A stretch of 64,000 bases of DNA from Malaciobacter molluscorum LMG 25693 (GTDB taxonomy: Bacteria; Campylobacterota; Campylobacteria; Campylobacterales; Arcobacteraceae): NCBI RefSeq assembly GCF_003544935.1, contig NZ_CP032098.1, forward strand, positions 2,232,001 through 2,296,000, written 5' to 3'. The position numbers and the translations under genes are program-made. Position 1 is the first letter of the stretch, and each line of letters begins with the position of its first letter. Positions 26,833 to 34,414 of the stretch are shown in pieces. The notes beneath the pieces are model-generated. The model was not told where the DNA came from, searched no databases, and worked only from the letters and a program-made list of their open reading frames with translations.

Positions 26833-27138
26833 TTAGCAACAGTCAAATTCAACTCTATCTAAGAGTTCTATTCCTTTTTCAAAATCATATTCTTCAAATA
26901 AATCAAAAATATAAAATACATTTGAACAAATATGATAAAGAATATCTTTTTCATTCTCTTTTGCTAATATTTCATGGTAGTTTTCAGGAATAAAAGTATC
27001 AAATCTATTCCAAAAATTATTTTTAGATTCTGGTTTTTGTTCAAAAAGTTCATATAAAGCATCTAAAACGTTTGCTGCATCTTTATAACAATCAATATTA
27101 TCAAAAGTCACATATCTATCTCGTATTTTTTCTCCCAT
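26833..27138 (-). CDS. cowN: CowN, nitrogenase protection against carbon monoxide
   Basis: The 101-residue protein matches CowN: RYVTFDNIDCYKDAANVLDAL at the N-terminus, NNFWNRFDTFIP in the middle and the family's ending LLDRVEFDCC. CowN sustains N2 fixation when CO is present by interacting with the MoFe protein. It is monocistronic between the unknown repeat protein and nifN, with its own sigma-54 promoter 39 bp upstream. A direct repeat ATGGGAGAAAAAA spans its ribosome site and start. Confidence 0.87.
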   Translation of the reverse strand: MGEKIRDRYVTFDNIDCYKDAANVLDALYELFEQKPESKNNFWNRFDTFIPENYHEILAKENEKDILYHICSNVFYIFDLFEEYDFEKGIELLDRVEFDCC

Positions 27139-27177
27139 AGTTTTTTTTCTCCCATAAAATATTTTTTTAATATAGGA

Positions 27178-27193
27178 TGCAAAAACTATTCCT
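27178..27193 (-). promoter_or_regulatory. Sigma-54 promoter of cowN
   Basis: Minus strand AGGAATAGTTTTTGCA, GG-N10-GC, identical in all 16 bases to the SIR2-like/clpX promoter at 7334. Confidence 0.85.
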
Positions 27194-27203
27194 TATATGT
27201 TGA

Positions 27204-28607
27204 TTAAATTAATGAATCTTTAACGGCATTATATTCTGTTATAAATTTTGAATAAGCTTCAATTAGCTCTTTATTATAAATATTTTCTGAAACATTACTT
27301 ACTTTAGATGCTATTCTTGAAACATTATTTATTAAAGAATCTAAATTTATTTGGGTTTTATCTTGTTGTTTATTTGTTATATTTTCTTCTTCATCTTCTT
27401 TTTGTCTTAGATTTACTTCATCTGAATAAATTGTACTATTATTTATTACTATTGAATTTAAATTACCTTTTTGTAAATCATCCATCTTTTCTGTTATTGC
27501 AAGAGCACTCCATACGGTAACTTTAGAATCATTTATACTTCTTAATTTATTATAAATAGTCTCATTTATATTTTCATCATTTGTATATTCTAGTGCATTA
27601 AGTTGTGATTTAAAAGCAAGTAAATCATCCATTTTATTTTTATCTAATTTATTTGCTTTTTTTAAAGTATCATCTATAATTTTTTCTAATTTATTTTTAT
27701 TATCTTTTACTTCATCATAAGATAGTTGTCTCAATTGTTTTATTGTATAAATTGAATAATCAATTTTTTCATTATCTACTTTCTTGACATCTAAATTATC
27801 TTCTTTTTCATCTTCTACTTTTATTTTTTCATAATCATTTTTATTTATTTCACTTATATCAAATGTTTTATTACCTATTTGCATACTCTTATTTTTTGAG
27901 ATTGAACTATTATAAATAGAAAGAGTTTCCGCATTAGCATAATTACCTTTTTTTATCATATCTTCATAATTTCTTATATCTTCTTTTCTTCCTTTAATAG
28001 AATCTTCAATAATTGAAAAAATATCTATAATTCCATCTGAAGAAGCATAATGATCAAGTTCATTATTAAAATTACTCATTATGTTAAGATCTAAAGGATC
28101 ATTTTGCATATCATACTTTTGATAAAGAGAAAAGACTTCTTTATTTATTTCATTATTATCATAATAATCTACTGCTTTTAATTGTTTTTGGAATATAAAT
28201 AAATCAGCAACTTTATCTATTTTTTCTGCTAATTCTTTATTTTCATTATTATAAGATATTTTCCCATCTATAATAATACTCTCTTTTAAGAAATACCCTC
28301 TATTACCATATTTTAAATAATTTGAGACATCACCTGAAGAGTATGCTTTTTCTAATCTATTTTCGATTACTTTTTTTATCTTTTCATAATTTTTCTTTAT
28401 TTCATCATAAGATAAAGACCTTAACTCTTTTGTTGTATATGTAGAATAATCACCTTCAATTCTTTTGGGAATTATTGAATCAGTTTTATCTTCTTTTTGT
28501 GTTTTTGTTGATTCGCTTACTATATTTGATGAAGCATGTTTTTTCATCAGATTCGATGTAGGTGCACTCAGATTAAGATTTGATGTTCGATGTGATGAAA
28601 TTATCAT
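27204..28607 (-). CDS. Unknown protein with a duplicated YTxKxLRxLSYDE motif
   Basis: About 467 residues with no recognised domain. A roughly 35-residue segment occurs twice, near residues 57-93 (YSTYTTKELRSLSYDEIKK) and 286-322 (YSIYTIKQLRQLSYDEVKD), each followed by a long charged helix. There is no signal peptide or membrane helix; Lys, Asn, Glu and Ser dominate. An ATG at 28622 gives five more residues, but AAAGGA sits inside them, 6 nt before the ATG at 28607, so the latter is preferred. It lies between nifE and cowN but no sigma-54 site precedes it, so it may be unrelated cargo. Confidence 0.75.
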   Translation of the reverse strand: MIISSHRTSNLNLSAPTSNLMKKHASSNIVSESTKTQKEDKTDSIIPKRIEGDYSTYTTKELRSLSYDEIKKNYEKIKKVIENRLEKAYSSGDVSNYLKYGNRGYFLKESIIIDGKISYNNENKELAEKIDKVADLFIFQKQLKAVDYYDNNEINKEVFSLYQKYDMQNDPLDLNIMSNFNNELDHYASSDGIIDIFSIIEDSIKGRKEDIRNYEDMIKKGNYANAETLSIYNSSISKNKSMQIGNKTFDISEINKNDYEKIKVEDEKEDNLDVKKVDNEKIDYSIYTIKQLRQLSYDEVKDNKNKLEKIIDDTLKKANKLDKNKMDDLLAFKSQLNALEYTNDENINETIYNKLRSINDSKVTVWSALAITEKMDDLQKGNLNSIVINNSTIYSDEVNLRQKEDEEENITNKQQDKTQINLDSLINNVSRIASKVSNVSENIYNKELIEAYSKFITEYNAVKDSLI

Positions 28608-28718
28608 AATAAATCCTTTCATTATTTTTTTAATTAAACTATAAAATTATTTTATTTTAACTTTTCTTATTTTTAGATAAAATTTTTATATTAATATTTA
28701 AAGAATGAGATTTTATTA

Positions 28719-30059
28719 CTAATTCCATGGTTCAGATATTCCTACAATTTTAAAAACTCTATTATTTACTGCAAATAAAATATCTTTTGCTAAATTAATA
28801 AGTCCACGATATCCACCATAACTTACTTTTTTTTCCTGATTTACATCTACAAAAGCTACTTTTTTCTTAATTGCTGTGTATAAACTTCTTCCTCCTGCAA
28901 GTAAAATATCAACATTATATTGATCAATTAATTGTGCTTGTTCAACTGCTGGATTTTCCATAAGAATATTTACATATTTTGAAGCTATTTGTTTATCTTC
29001 TAATGTAGTTTTTTTTACACTTGTTGCAACTACTTCAATCCCAATATCTTGTAAAGCACTTGCAATTGACCAAGATTTATTTCCTCCTGTATTTAAAATT
29101 GCTTTTTTATTTTTTAGAATTTCTTTATAAATTAAAAGTTCTTTTTCTAGTTTTTCTTCTTCTTGTTTTATTATTTTTTCTGCTTTTTTACTTAGATCTT
29201 TATTTCCAAATGCATTTACAATACTTCTTATAGCATTTGATGTATCTCTTTTTCCATAAAAGGATACGCTTACATAAGGAATTTGATATTTTTCTTGCAT
29301 TTTTCTTGTAAAACTTATTAAAGATTTTGCACAAACAATCACATTTAATTTTGCCCTATGTGCCATTTGAATATTTTCAATTCTTCCATCACCTGCTAAT
29401 GTTGAAACAACTTTAATCCCAATTTTTTCTAAAATAGGAGTATATTGCCACATATCACCCGTCACATTATACTCTCCTATTAAATTTATTCCAAAAGGAT
29501 GAATACTTTCTGGTTCTTTTGTTCCTATTAATTGATGAAAAAGTGATTCAGCACCAAGTCTTGAACCTAAATTTTTACCTCCTACAAATCCAGGGGAATG
29601 AATAACTACAATTGGTATATTATATTTTTGTTGCATCTTTGTACACACATTATCCATATCATCACCAATCATTGCAGTTACACAAGTTTCATATACAAAT
29701 ATTGCTTTAGGGTTTTTATTTTCTAGTATATATTTGATTGAATCTTCAAGTTTTTTATTTCCTCCAAAAATTATATCATTTGTATTTACATCTGTGGTAT
29801 ATCCTAAAACTGTATTATTTTGTCTATCATAAGAAGTTAAAGTTTGTCTAGTTTCCCAAGATGCTCCAATACAAGTTGCAGGAGAATGAACTAAATGAAC
29901 AACATCAGCAAAAGGAAAAAGTGAAATTTGTGAACCTTCAAAAGCACATCCACCAGATGTAGCACCTGGCTTAGGTTTATCACAAGATGATTTTTTTGTT
30001 TTATTGTGAGAGCAAGAACTTTCATTTAATAACTCACTAATTATTTTCTTATTTACCAT
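28719..30059 (-). CDS. nifE: FeMo-cofactor scaffold protein NifE
   Basis: The 446-residue NifD-like protein has GGCAFEGSQISLFPF, HSPATCIGASWETR and YETCVTAMIGDDMDN (cluster cysteines), and VIVCAKSLISF where NifD has its cofactor cysteine. It lacks the MHSWDYSGP His motif of NifD, consistent with NifE. The N-terminal cysteine-rich segment (SSCSHNKTKKSSCDKP) is an added stretch. It is alone behind its own sigma-54 promoter, 34 bp upstream. Confidence 0.95.
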   Translation of the reverse strand: MVNKKIISELLNESSCSHNKTKKSSCDKPKPGATSGGCAFEGSQISLFPFADVVHLVHSPATCIGASWETRQTLTSYDRQNNTVLGYTTDVNTNDIIFGGNKKLEDSIKYILENKNPKAIFVYETCVTAMIGDDMDNVCTKMQQKYNIPIVVIHSPGFVGGKNLGSRLGAESLFHQLIGTKEPESIHPFGINLIGEYNVTGDMWQYTPILEKIGIKVVSTLAGDGRIENIQMAHRAKLNVIVCAKSLISFTRKMQEKYQIPYVSVSFYGKRDTSNAIRSIVNAFGNKDLSKKAEKIIKQEEEKLEKELLIYKEILKNKKAILNTGGNKSWSIASALQDIGIEVVATSVKKTTLEDKQIASKYVNILMENPAVEQAQLIDQYNVDILLAGGRSLYTAIKKKVAFVDVNQEKKVSYGGYRGLINLAKDILFAVNNRVFKIVGISEPWN

Positions 30060-30092
30060 AAGTAATCCTTTTATGGAAATTTTTAAATATTA

Positions 30093-30108
30093 TGCAAGTT
30101 TTATTCCA
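30093..30108 (-). promoter_or_regulatory. Sigma-54 promoter of nifE
   Basis: Minus strand TGGAATAAAACTTGCA, GG-N10-GC, 34 bp upstream of nifE. Confidence 0.84.
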
Positions 30109-30129
30109 AGTGCTTAAAATTAAGCACTT
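30108..30129. repeat. Perfect inverted repeat touching the nifE -24 element
   Basis: Arms AAGTGCTTAA and TTAAGCACTT with a 2-nt centre share one base with the -24 element of nifE and lie 5 bp after the stop of the flavin oxidoreductase gene. It may be that gene's terminator or a protein-binding site controlling nifE. Confidence 0.6.
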
Positions 30130-30133
30130 AAAA

Positions 30134-30655
30134 TTAAAAAAGTTTTTTAATATATTCTAAATATTCTTGGTTATATTTATTTAATGTTTCTTCACTTAAT
30201 CCTTTTTCTGCAGAATAAGTAATAAAAGGTTCTTTATAATTCATTTGAATATATAATGAAGTACCATAGAAAGGATAAAGAAGATTTGTCATCATATTTT
30301 CATTATCAGATACATAATCCTTTTTCTCAGCTCCACAACTAACAGCTATACAAAAATCTTTACCTTTTAATTTATAATCTTTACCATAAGCAAATCCAGG
30401 TTCTAATACTAAATCAAACCACTCTTTTAAAAGAGAAGGCGAACTAAACCAATACATTGGAAATTGAAAAATAATTACATCATTTTCTAAAAGTAAATCT
30501 TGTTCTTTTTTAATATCTATTTTAAAATCTGGATATTTTAAGTATAAATTATTAATAGTTATATTCTTAAATTCACTCACTCCTTCTAATATTTTTTTAT
30601 TTACTATTGATTCATCAAAATTAGGATGAACTAAATTAATAAGTATCTTTTTCAT
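30134..30655 (-). CDS. NAD(P)H-dependent flavin oxidoreductase (flavodoxin-2 fold)
   Basis: The 173-residue protein of the NQO1/KefF-like family has ILINLVHPNFDESIVNKKI at its start, VIIFQFPMYWFSSPSLLKEWFD (FMN site), and a Gly-Lys-Asp stretch (GFAYGKDYKLKGKDF). It is divergent from an HxlR regulator across a 98-bp spacer with palindromes, the usual layout for quinone- or electrophile-inducible reductases. Substrate inferred to be quinones or related electrophiles. Confidence 0.88.
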   Translation of the reverse strand: MKKILINLVHPNFDESIVNKKILEGVSEFKNITINNLYLKYPDFKIDIKKEQDLLLENDVIIFQFPMYWFSSPSLLKEWFDLVLEPGFAYGKDYKLKGKDFCIAVSCGAEKKDYVSDNENMMTNLLYPFYGTSLYIQMNYKEPFITYSAEKGLSEETLNKYNQEYLEYIKKLF

Positions 30656-30681
30656 AATAATCCTTTTTGTAAATTTTTGAA

Positions 30682-30750
30682 AGTATATACTATTTTTAAA
30701 TTTTATGTAAGTATGTACTTTTTTGTAGTATACTATCTAAAAGGATAGTA
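30682..30750. promoter_or_regulatory. Cluster of HxlR-type operators in the divergent spacer
   Basis: Several palindromes: AGTATATACT (30682-30691), AGTATGTACT (30710-30719), TACT-N7-AGTA (30716-30730) and TACTATC-N6-GATAGTA (30731-30750). The TACT-N7-AGTA form equals the known YodB-type operator of HxlR regulators. The last one spans the ribosome site of the regulator gene, suggesting autorepression. Confidence 0.65.
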
Positions 30751-30753
30751 ATA

Positions 30754-31101
30754 ATGAAAAAAAGCAAAGATAAAAAAATGATTGAAACACCATTTAATTA
30801 TACCTTGTCTCTTATTTCAGGAAAATGGAAAATGATTATTTTATATCTCTTATCAGAATATAAAATTATAAGATACAATGAACTACAAAGAAAAATAGGT
30901 AATATTACTTATAAAATGTTAAGTTGTCAGTTAAAAGAACTTGAAGCTGATAAATTAATTATAAGAAAAGAATATCCAATGATCCCTCCTAAAGTAGAGT
31001 ATAGTTTATCTGAAAAAGGAAAAACACTAATTCCTATTCTAGATTCAATGTGTGAATGGGGAAGTAAACAAAGGCCAGATTTAGTTATATGTATGGAATA
31101 G
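30754..31101 (+). CDS. HxlR-family transcriptional regulator
   Basis: The 115-residue winged-helix protein has the HxlR pattern: LISGKWKMIILYLLSEYKIIRYNELQRKI at residues 20-48, ITYKMLSCQLKELEADKLI for the recognition helix, and KVEYSLSEKGKTLIPIL in the wing. Cysteines occur in MLSCQL, SMCEWG and the end VICME. Members sense quinones, aldehydes or oxidants through cysteines. It likely represses itself and the divergent oxidoreductase. Its last codons contain the -24 element of the next sigma-54 promoter. Confidence 0.9.
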   Translation: MKKSKDKKMIETPFNYTLSLISGKWKMIILYLLSEYKIIRYNELQRKIGNITYKMLSCQLKELEADKLIIRKEYPMIPPKVEYSLSEKGKTLIPILDSMCEWGSKQRPDLVICME

Positions 31102-31109
31102 TTTTTGCA
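31094..31109 (+). promoter_or_regulatory. Sigma-54 promoter of the Sel1-Nfu gene
   Basis: TGGAATAGTTTTTGCA, GG-N10-GC. It overlaps the last codons of the HxlR gene and lies 32 bp before the Sel1-Nfu ATG. It is the same 16-mer as the ferredoxin promoter. Confidence 0.86.
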
Positions 31110-31141
31110 TAATAAAATAACAAAAAAATTAGGCTTAAAAA

Positions 31142-31879
31142 ATGAAACATCAAGAAGCTTTAAATGCATATAAAAATAAAGATTTTCAAAAAGCTTTTAA
31201 TATTTGGAAAGAAGAAAGTAAAAAACAAAATCACCAAGCAATGGCAAATATTGCATTAATGTACTTAAAAGCAGAAGGTGTTTCAAAAGATTACTTACAA
31301 GCTAAATATTGGTTTGAGAAATCAAGCTCTTACGGCAATGCATCTGCAAATTTCAATCTTGCTTTAATGTATCAAACAAAAATTGGAGTTAAAGAAGATA
31401 TACAAAAAGCAAAAGATTATTTTAGAAAAGCTGTTCAAAAAAATCATACTCAAGCATCATTTAGATTAGCACTAATATTACTTCAAAATAGAAAAAGCAT
31501 AGATGATTTAAAAGAGGGTTTTGAATGTATGATAAAAGCTGCAAATAATGGTCATACTTTAGCAAGAATTCAACTTTACCAAAATGAAAAACAACAAAAA
31601 GAAAATATAATTTTAAATACAAATTTTAGAAAATTAAATAAAGAAAAACAATTAAAAATTGTAAAAGATTCATTAGATAGGTACATCAAGCCTATTTTAT
31701 TAAAAGATGGTGGAAATATACTATTGGTTGAATATATTAATAATCCTGATATCGAACTAAGATTGGCTTATCAAGGAGCTTGTGTTGGATGTTCCATTGC
31801 ATCAACTGGTACTTACTCCATGATTGAGAATACTATAAAAAAAATCATTGATGAAAAAGTTAAAATACTTATTTTATAA
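31142..31879 (+). CDS. Sel1-repeat protein fused to a C-terminal NifU-like (Nfu) domain
   Basis: The 245-residue protein has about four Sel1 repeats in residues 1-150 (QAMANIALMYLKAEGVSKD, ASANFNLALMYQTKIGVKED and later copies). A Nfu domain follows in residues 165-245: DRYIKPILLKDGGNILLVEY and the cluster-binding CVGCSIA. Nfu domains carry 4Fe-4S clusters to apoproteins. It is driven by a sigma-54 promoter. No nifU or nifS is found in this window, so this protein may serve cluster delivery during nitrogenase maturation. The fusion of these two domains is unusual to my knowledge. Confidence 0.88.
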   Translation: MKHQEALNAYKNKDFQKAFNIWKEESKKQNHQAMANIALMYLKAEGVSKDYLQAKYWFEKSSSYGNASANFNLALMYQTKIGVKEDIQKAKDYFRKAVQKNHTQASFRLALILLQNRKSIDDLKEGFECMIKAANNGHTLARIQLYQNEKQQKENIILNTNFRKLNKEKQLKIVKDSLDRYIKPILLKDGGNILLVEYINNPDIELRLAYQGACVGCSIASTGTYSMIENTIKKIIDEKVKILIL

Positions 31880-31965
31880 TCTAAAATCAAGCTTATATAC
31901 AAATGTAACTGACATGTAGTCATTTTGTATTATGATACCTCAAAAATATTAAAAGGTATGGTAAA

Positions 31966-33849
31966 ATGATTACAGTTTCTACAAATAAAAAACTACTAAT
32001 ATTTCCAATTATTTTTTTAGCGATCATTATTCTTTCTGGTTTTACAATTAGATATTTTAATATAAAAGCAAATATTGGAATTAGTGCGGCAATTAAGACA
32101 AATGGTTATATAAATAATTTATTACATTCAAGATTAGCTTTTAAAGAATTTTTAGAAGAACTTGATGAAGATTATGCAAGTAAAGTAACAACTGATTATA
32201 AGAATTTAGCAAAAAATGTTAAAGAATTAAAAAATTTACATGAAGATTTTGTTAATAAAAATAAAGAAGCAATTGATAAAATTTTAAGTGATATAAATAA
32301 ATATTTAAAAATATTTGATCAATATTCAATTGAAAGAATAGATAACTTAAATGAAAATTCTAATAAATTTGAGACTAATTCAACACAAACAAAATTAGAA
32401 CAGATGAATAATCTAGTTCAATTTATTGAAAATAATTTAAAACAAATAATAAATGATGCAAAAGCATTTAAAGAATCTTCAACAAAAAGATTAAACTTTG
32501 CATTAATCATTTTAGCAATTGTATCTACAATTATTTTTTCAGTTATTTCATTTATTATTTCAAGAATAATTGTTAAATCTATAAATAGTTTCAAGACTGG
32601 TTTATTATCATTTTTTGAATATCTAAATCTAGAAAAAGATGAAATCACCCTTTTAAATGAAAAAAGTAAAGATGAATTTGGTCAAATGGCAAAAGTAGTA
32701 AATAGAAATATAAAAAAAACACAAAATGCAATGAATGAGGATAGATTATTAATTGATGAAACTATACATGTTTTAGATAATTTTGGAAAAGGAGATTTAA
32801 CACAAAGACTAACAACAAAAGTTTCAAACCCAGCATTAACTGAATTAAAAGATGTTCTAAACAATATGGCAAATACTTTTGAAAAAAATATCAATAATAT
32901 TTTAGATATTTTATTGGAATATTCAAAATATGATTATCATAAAAGAGTAGATGAAAAAGATTTAAGAAAACACCTTTTAAAATTAGCAAAAGGAGTAAAT
33001 CATCTAGCTGAAACAACAACACAAATGTTAATAGAAAATAAAGCAAATGGTCTAACATTAGATAAAAGTTCAGATATATTACTTATAAATGTAGATAAAT
33101 TAAATCAAAGTTCAAATGAAACAGCTACAAGACTGGAAGAGACTTCTGCAACTTTAGAAGAGATTACAAATAATATTAGGAATAATACTTCAAATATTAA
33201 TAAAATGGCAGTTTTATCAAATGAAGTTACTAATTCTGCAAAAGAAGGTGAACTATTAGCAAAAAATACTTCAATTGCGATGGAAGATATAAATACTCAA
33301 GTTAAAGCTATTAATGAAGCTATTAGTGTAATAGACCAAATTGCTTTCCAAACAAATATATTATCATTAAATGCAGCAGTTGAAGCAGCAACAGCGGGTG
33401 AGGCTGGAAAAGGATTTGCAGTAGTTGCACAAGAAGTTAGAAATCTTGCAAGTCGAAGTGCTAATGCAGCTAAAGAGATTAAAAATATAGTAGAAAATGC
33501 AACACAAAAAGCAAATGAAGGAAAAGATATCTCTTCAGGTATGATAAATGGATATACAAAACTAAATGAAAATATTAATTTTACAATCAATTTAATCAAA
33601 GATATTGAATTAGCAAGTAAAGAACAACTTGAAAATATTGAACATATAAATGATTCTATAACACAATTGGACAGACAAACTCAGCAATATGCAGCTGTAG
33701 CAAATGAAACACATGAAGTTTCTATGATTACAGATAATATAGCAAAACTTATTGTAAAAAATGCAGATGAAAAAGAGTTTGAAGGCAAAGATTTAGTTGA
33801 AGTAAAAAATATAAATAATATTAATACTAAAAACCTACAAGAAGCTTAA
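31966..33849 (+). CDS. Methyl-accepting chemotaxis protein
   Basis: The 627-residue chemoreceptor has a first membrane helix at about 8-28, a periplasmic four-helix-type sensor of about 140 residues ([19 protein letters not shown]), a second helix near 172-198 ([21 protein letters not shown]), HAMP and linker regions, and the cytoplasmic signalling hairpin with [39 protein letters not shown]. Ligand unknown. It lies between two sigma-54-regulated genes but shows no such promoter itself. Confidence 0.93.
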   Translation: MITVSTNKKLLIFPIIFLAIIILSGFTIRYFNIKANIGISAAIKTNGYINNLLHSRLAFKEFLEELDEDYASKVTTDYKNLAKNVKELKNLHEDFVNKNKEAIDKILSDINKYLKIFDQYSIERIDNLNENSNKFETNSTQTKLEQMNNLVQFIENNLKQIINDAKAFKESSTKRLNFALIILAIVSTIIFSVISFIISRIIVKSINSFKTGLLSFFEYLNLEKDEITLLNEKSKDEFGQMAKVVNRNIKKTQNAMNEDRLLIDETIHVLDNFGKGDLTQRLTTKVSNPALTELKDVLNNMANTFEKNINNILDILLEYSKYDYHKRVDEKDLRKHLLKLAKGVNHLAETTTQMLIENKANGLTLDKSSDILLINVDKLNQSSNETATRLEETSATLEEITNNIRNNTSNINKMAVLSNEVTNSAKEGELLAKNTSIAMEDINTQVKAINEAISVIDQIAFQTNILSLNAAVEAATAGEAGKGFAVVAQEVRNLASRSANAAKEIKNIVENATQKANEGKDISSGMINGYTKLNENINFTINLIKDIELASKEQLENIEHINDSITQLDRQTQQYAAVANETHEVSMITDNIAKLIVKNADEKEFEGKDLVEVKNINNINTKNLQEA

Positions 33850-33862
33850 AGCATAAGATCTA

Positions 33863-33878
33863 CGGAATATTTCTTGCA
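33863..33878 (+). promoter_or_regulatory. Sigma-54 promoter of the second nifX-like gene
   Basis: CGGAATATTTCTTGCA, GG-N10-GC, 14 bp after the chemoreceptor stop and 69 bp before the chosen start of the NifX-like gene. Slightly weaker than others (C instead of T before GG). Confidence 0.75.
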
Positions 33879-33879
33879 T

Positions 33880-33910
33880 AAGATAACAAGTAAAGAATAC
33901 TTGTTATCTT
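33880..33910 (+). repeat. Hairpin at the start of the nifX-like transcript
   Basis: Perfect 11-bp arms AAGATAACAAG and CTTGTTATCTT with a 9-nt loop. It begins 2 bp after the -12 GC element, so it would form at the 5' end of the sigma-54 transcript. Alternatively it terminates the chemoreceptor gene, though no T run follows. Confidence 0.65.
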
Positions 33911-33947
33911 GAACTTTATTAAGATGGCAGAAGAGGATACTTATATT

Positions 33948-34307
33948 ATGAAAATTGCATTTGCCTCAAAAGACAATATCTATATTAATGAACATTTCGG
34001 TTGGTGTAAAAAGTTTTTTATTTATGAAGTAAATGAAAATAATTACAATTTTATAAAAGAAGTTCAATCTGAAGAAAAAATTGAAAATGAACTAGATAAA
34101 TTATCATATAAAATCAAATGTCTTGAAAATAGTGATATTTTATATGTAGAACAAATAGGTCCAAAAGCATCTTTATTAGTAAAAGATTCAAAAATCTTTC
34201 CAATTAAAGCTTCAAATGAAAAAGAAAAGATTACAGATATATTAAAAAAATTAATAAAAATGCAAGAAAATCCTCCAATATGGATGAAAAGAATACTCGC
34301 AAAATAA
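33948..34307 (+). CDS. NifX/NafY-family cofactor-binding protein, second copy
   Basis: About 119 residues from this start. MKIAFASKDNIYINEHFGWCKKFFIYEV has the NifX-type strand and HFG loop, followed by SDILYVEQIGPKASLLVKDSK and the ending NPPIWMKRILAK. Longer readings start at ATG 33924 or TTG 33909, but family members begin at MKIAF, and GAGGA lies 10 nt upstream. It has its own sigma-54 promoter and precedes nifB. Probably binds NifB-co or FeMo-co like NifX; its specific role is not known. Confidence 0.85.
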   Translation: MKIAFASKDNIYINEHFGWCKKFFIYEVNENNYNFIKEVQSEEKIENELDKLSYKIKCLENSDILYVEQIGPKASLLVKDSKIFPIKASNEKEKITDILKKLIKMQENPPIWMKRILAK

Positions 34308-34349
34308 TTAAATCCTCTTCTTATCTATAAGATTATTTTATTTTTCCAA

Positions 34350-34365
34350 AGGAACATAAAATGCA
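34350..34365 (+). promoter_or_regulatory. Sigma-54 promoter of nifB
   Basis: AGGAACATAAAATGCA, GG-N10-GC, 49 bp upstream of the nifB ATG. Confidence 0.83.
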
Positions 34366-34414
34366 TAAGTCTATAAAAAGATTAAAAAACATGTCTATAT
34401 AAAAAGGAGAGGAT

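Noticed and set aside
33297-33599. Minus-strand frame inside the chemoreceptor gene
   Set aside because: Reverse reading of the conserved signalling hairpin; common artefact.
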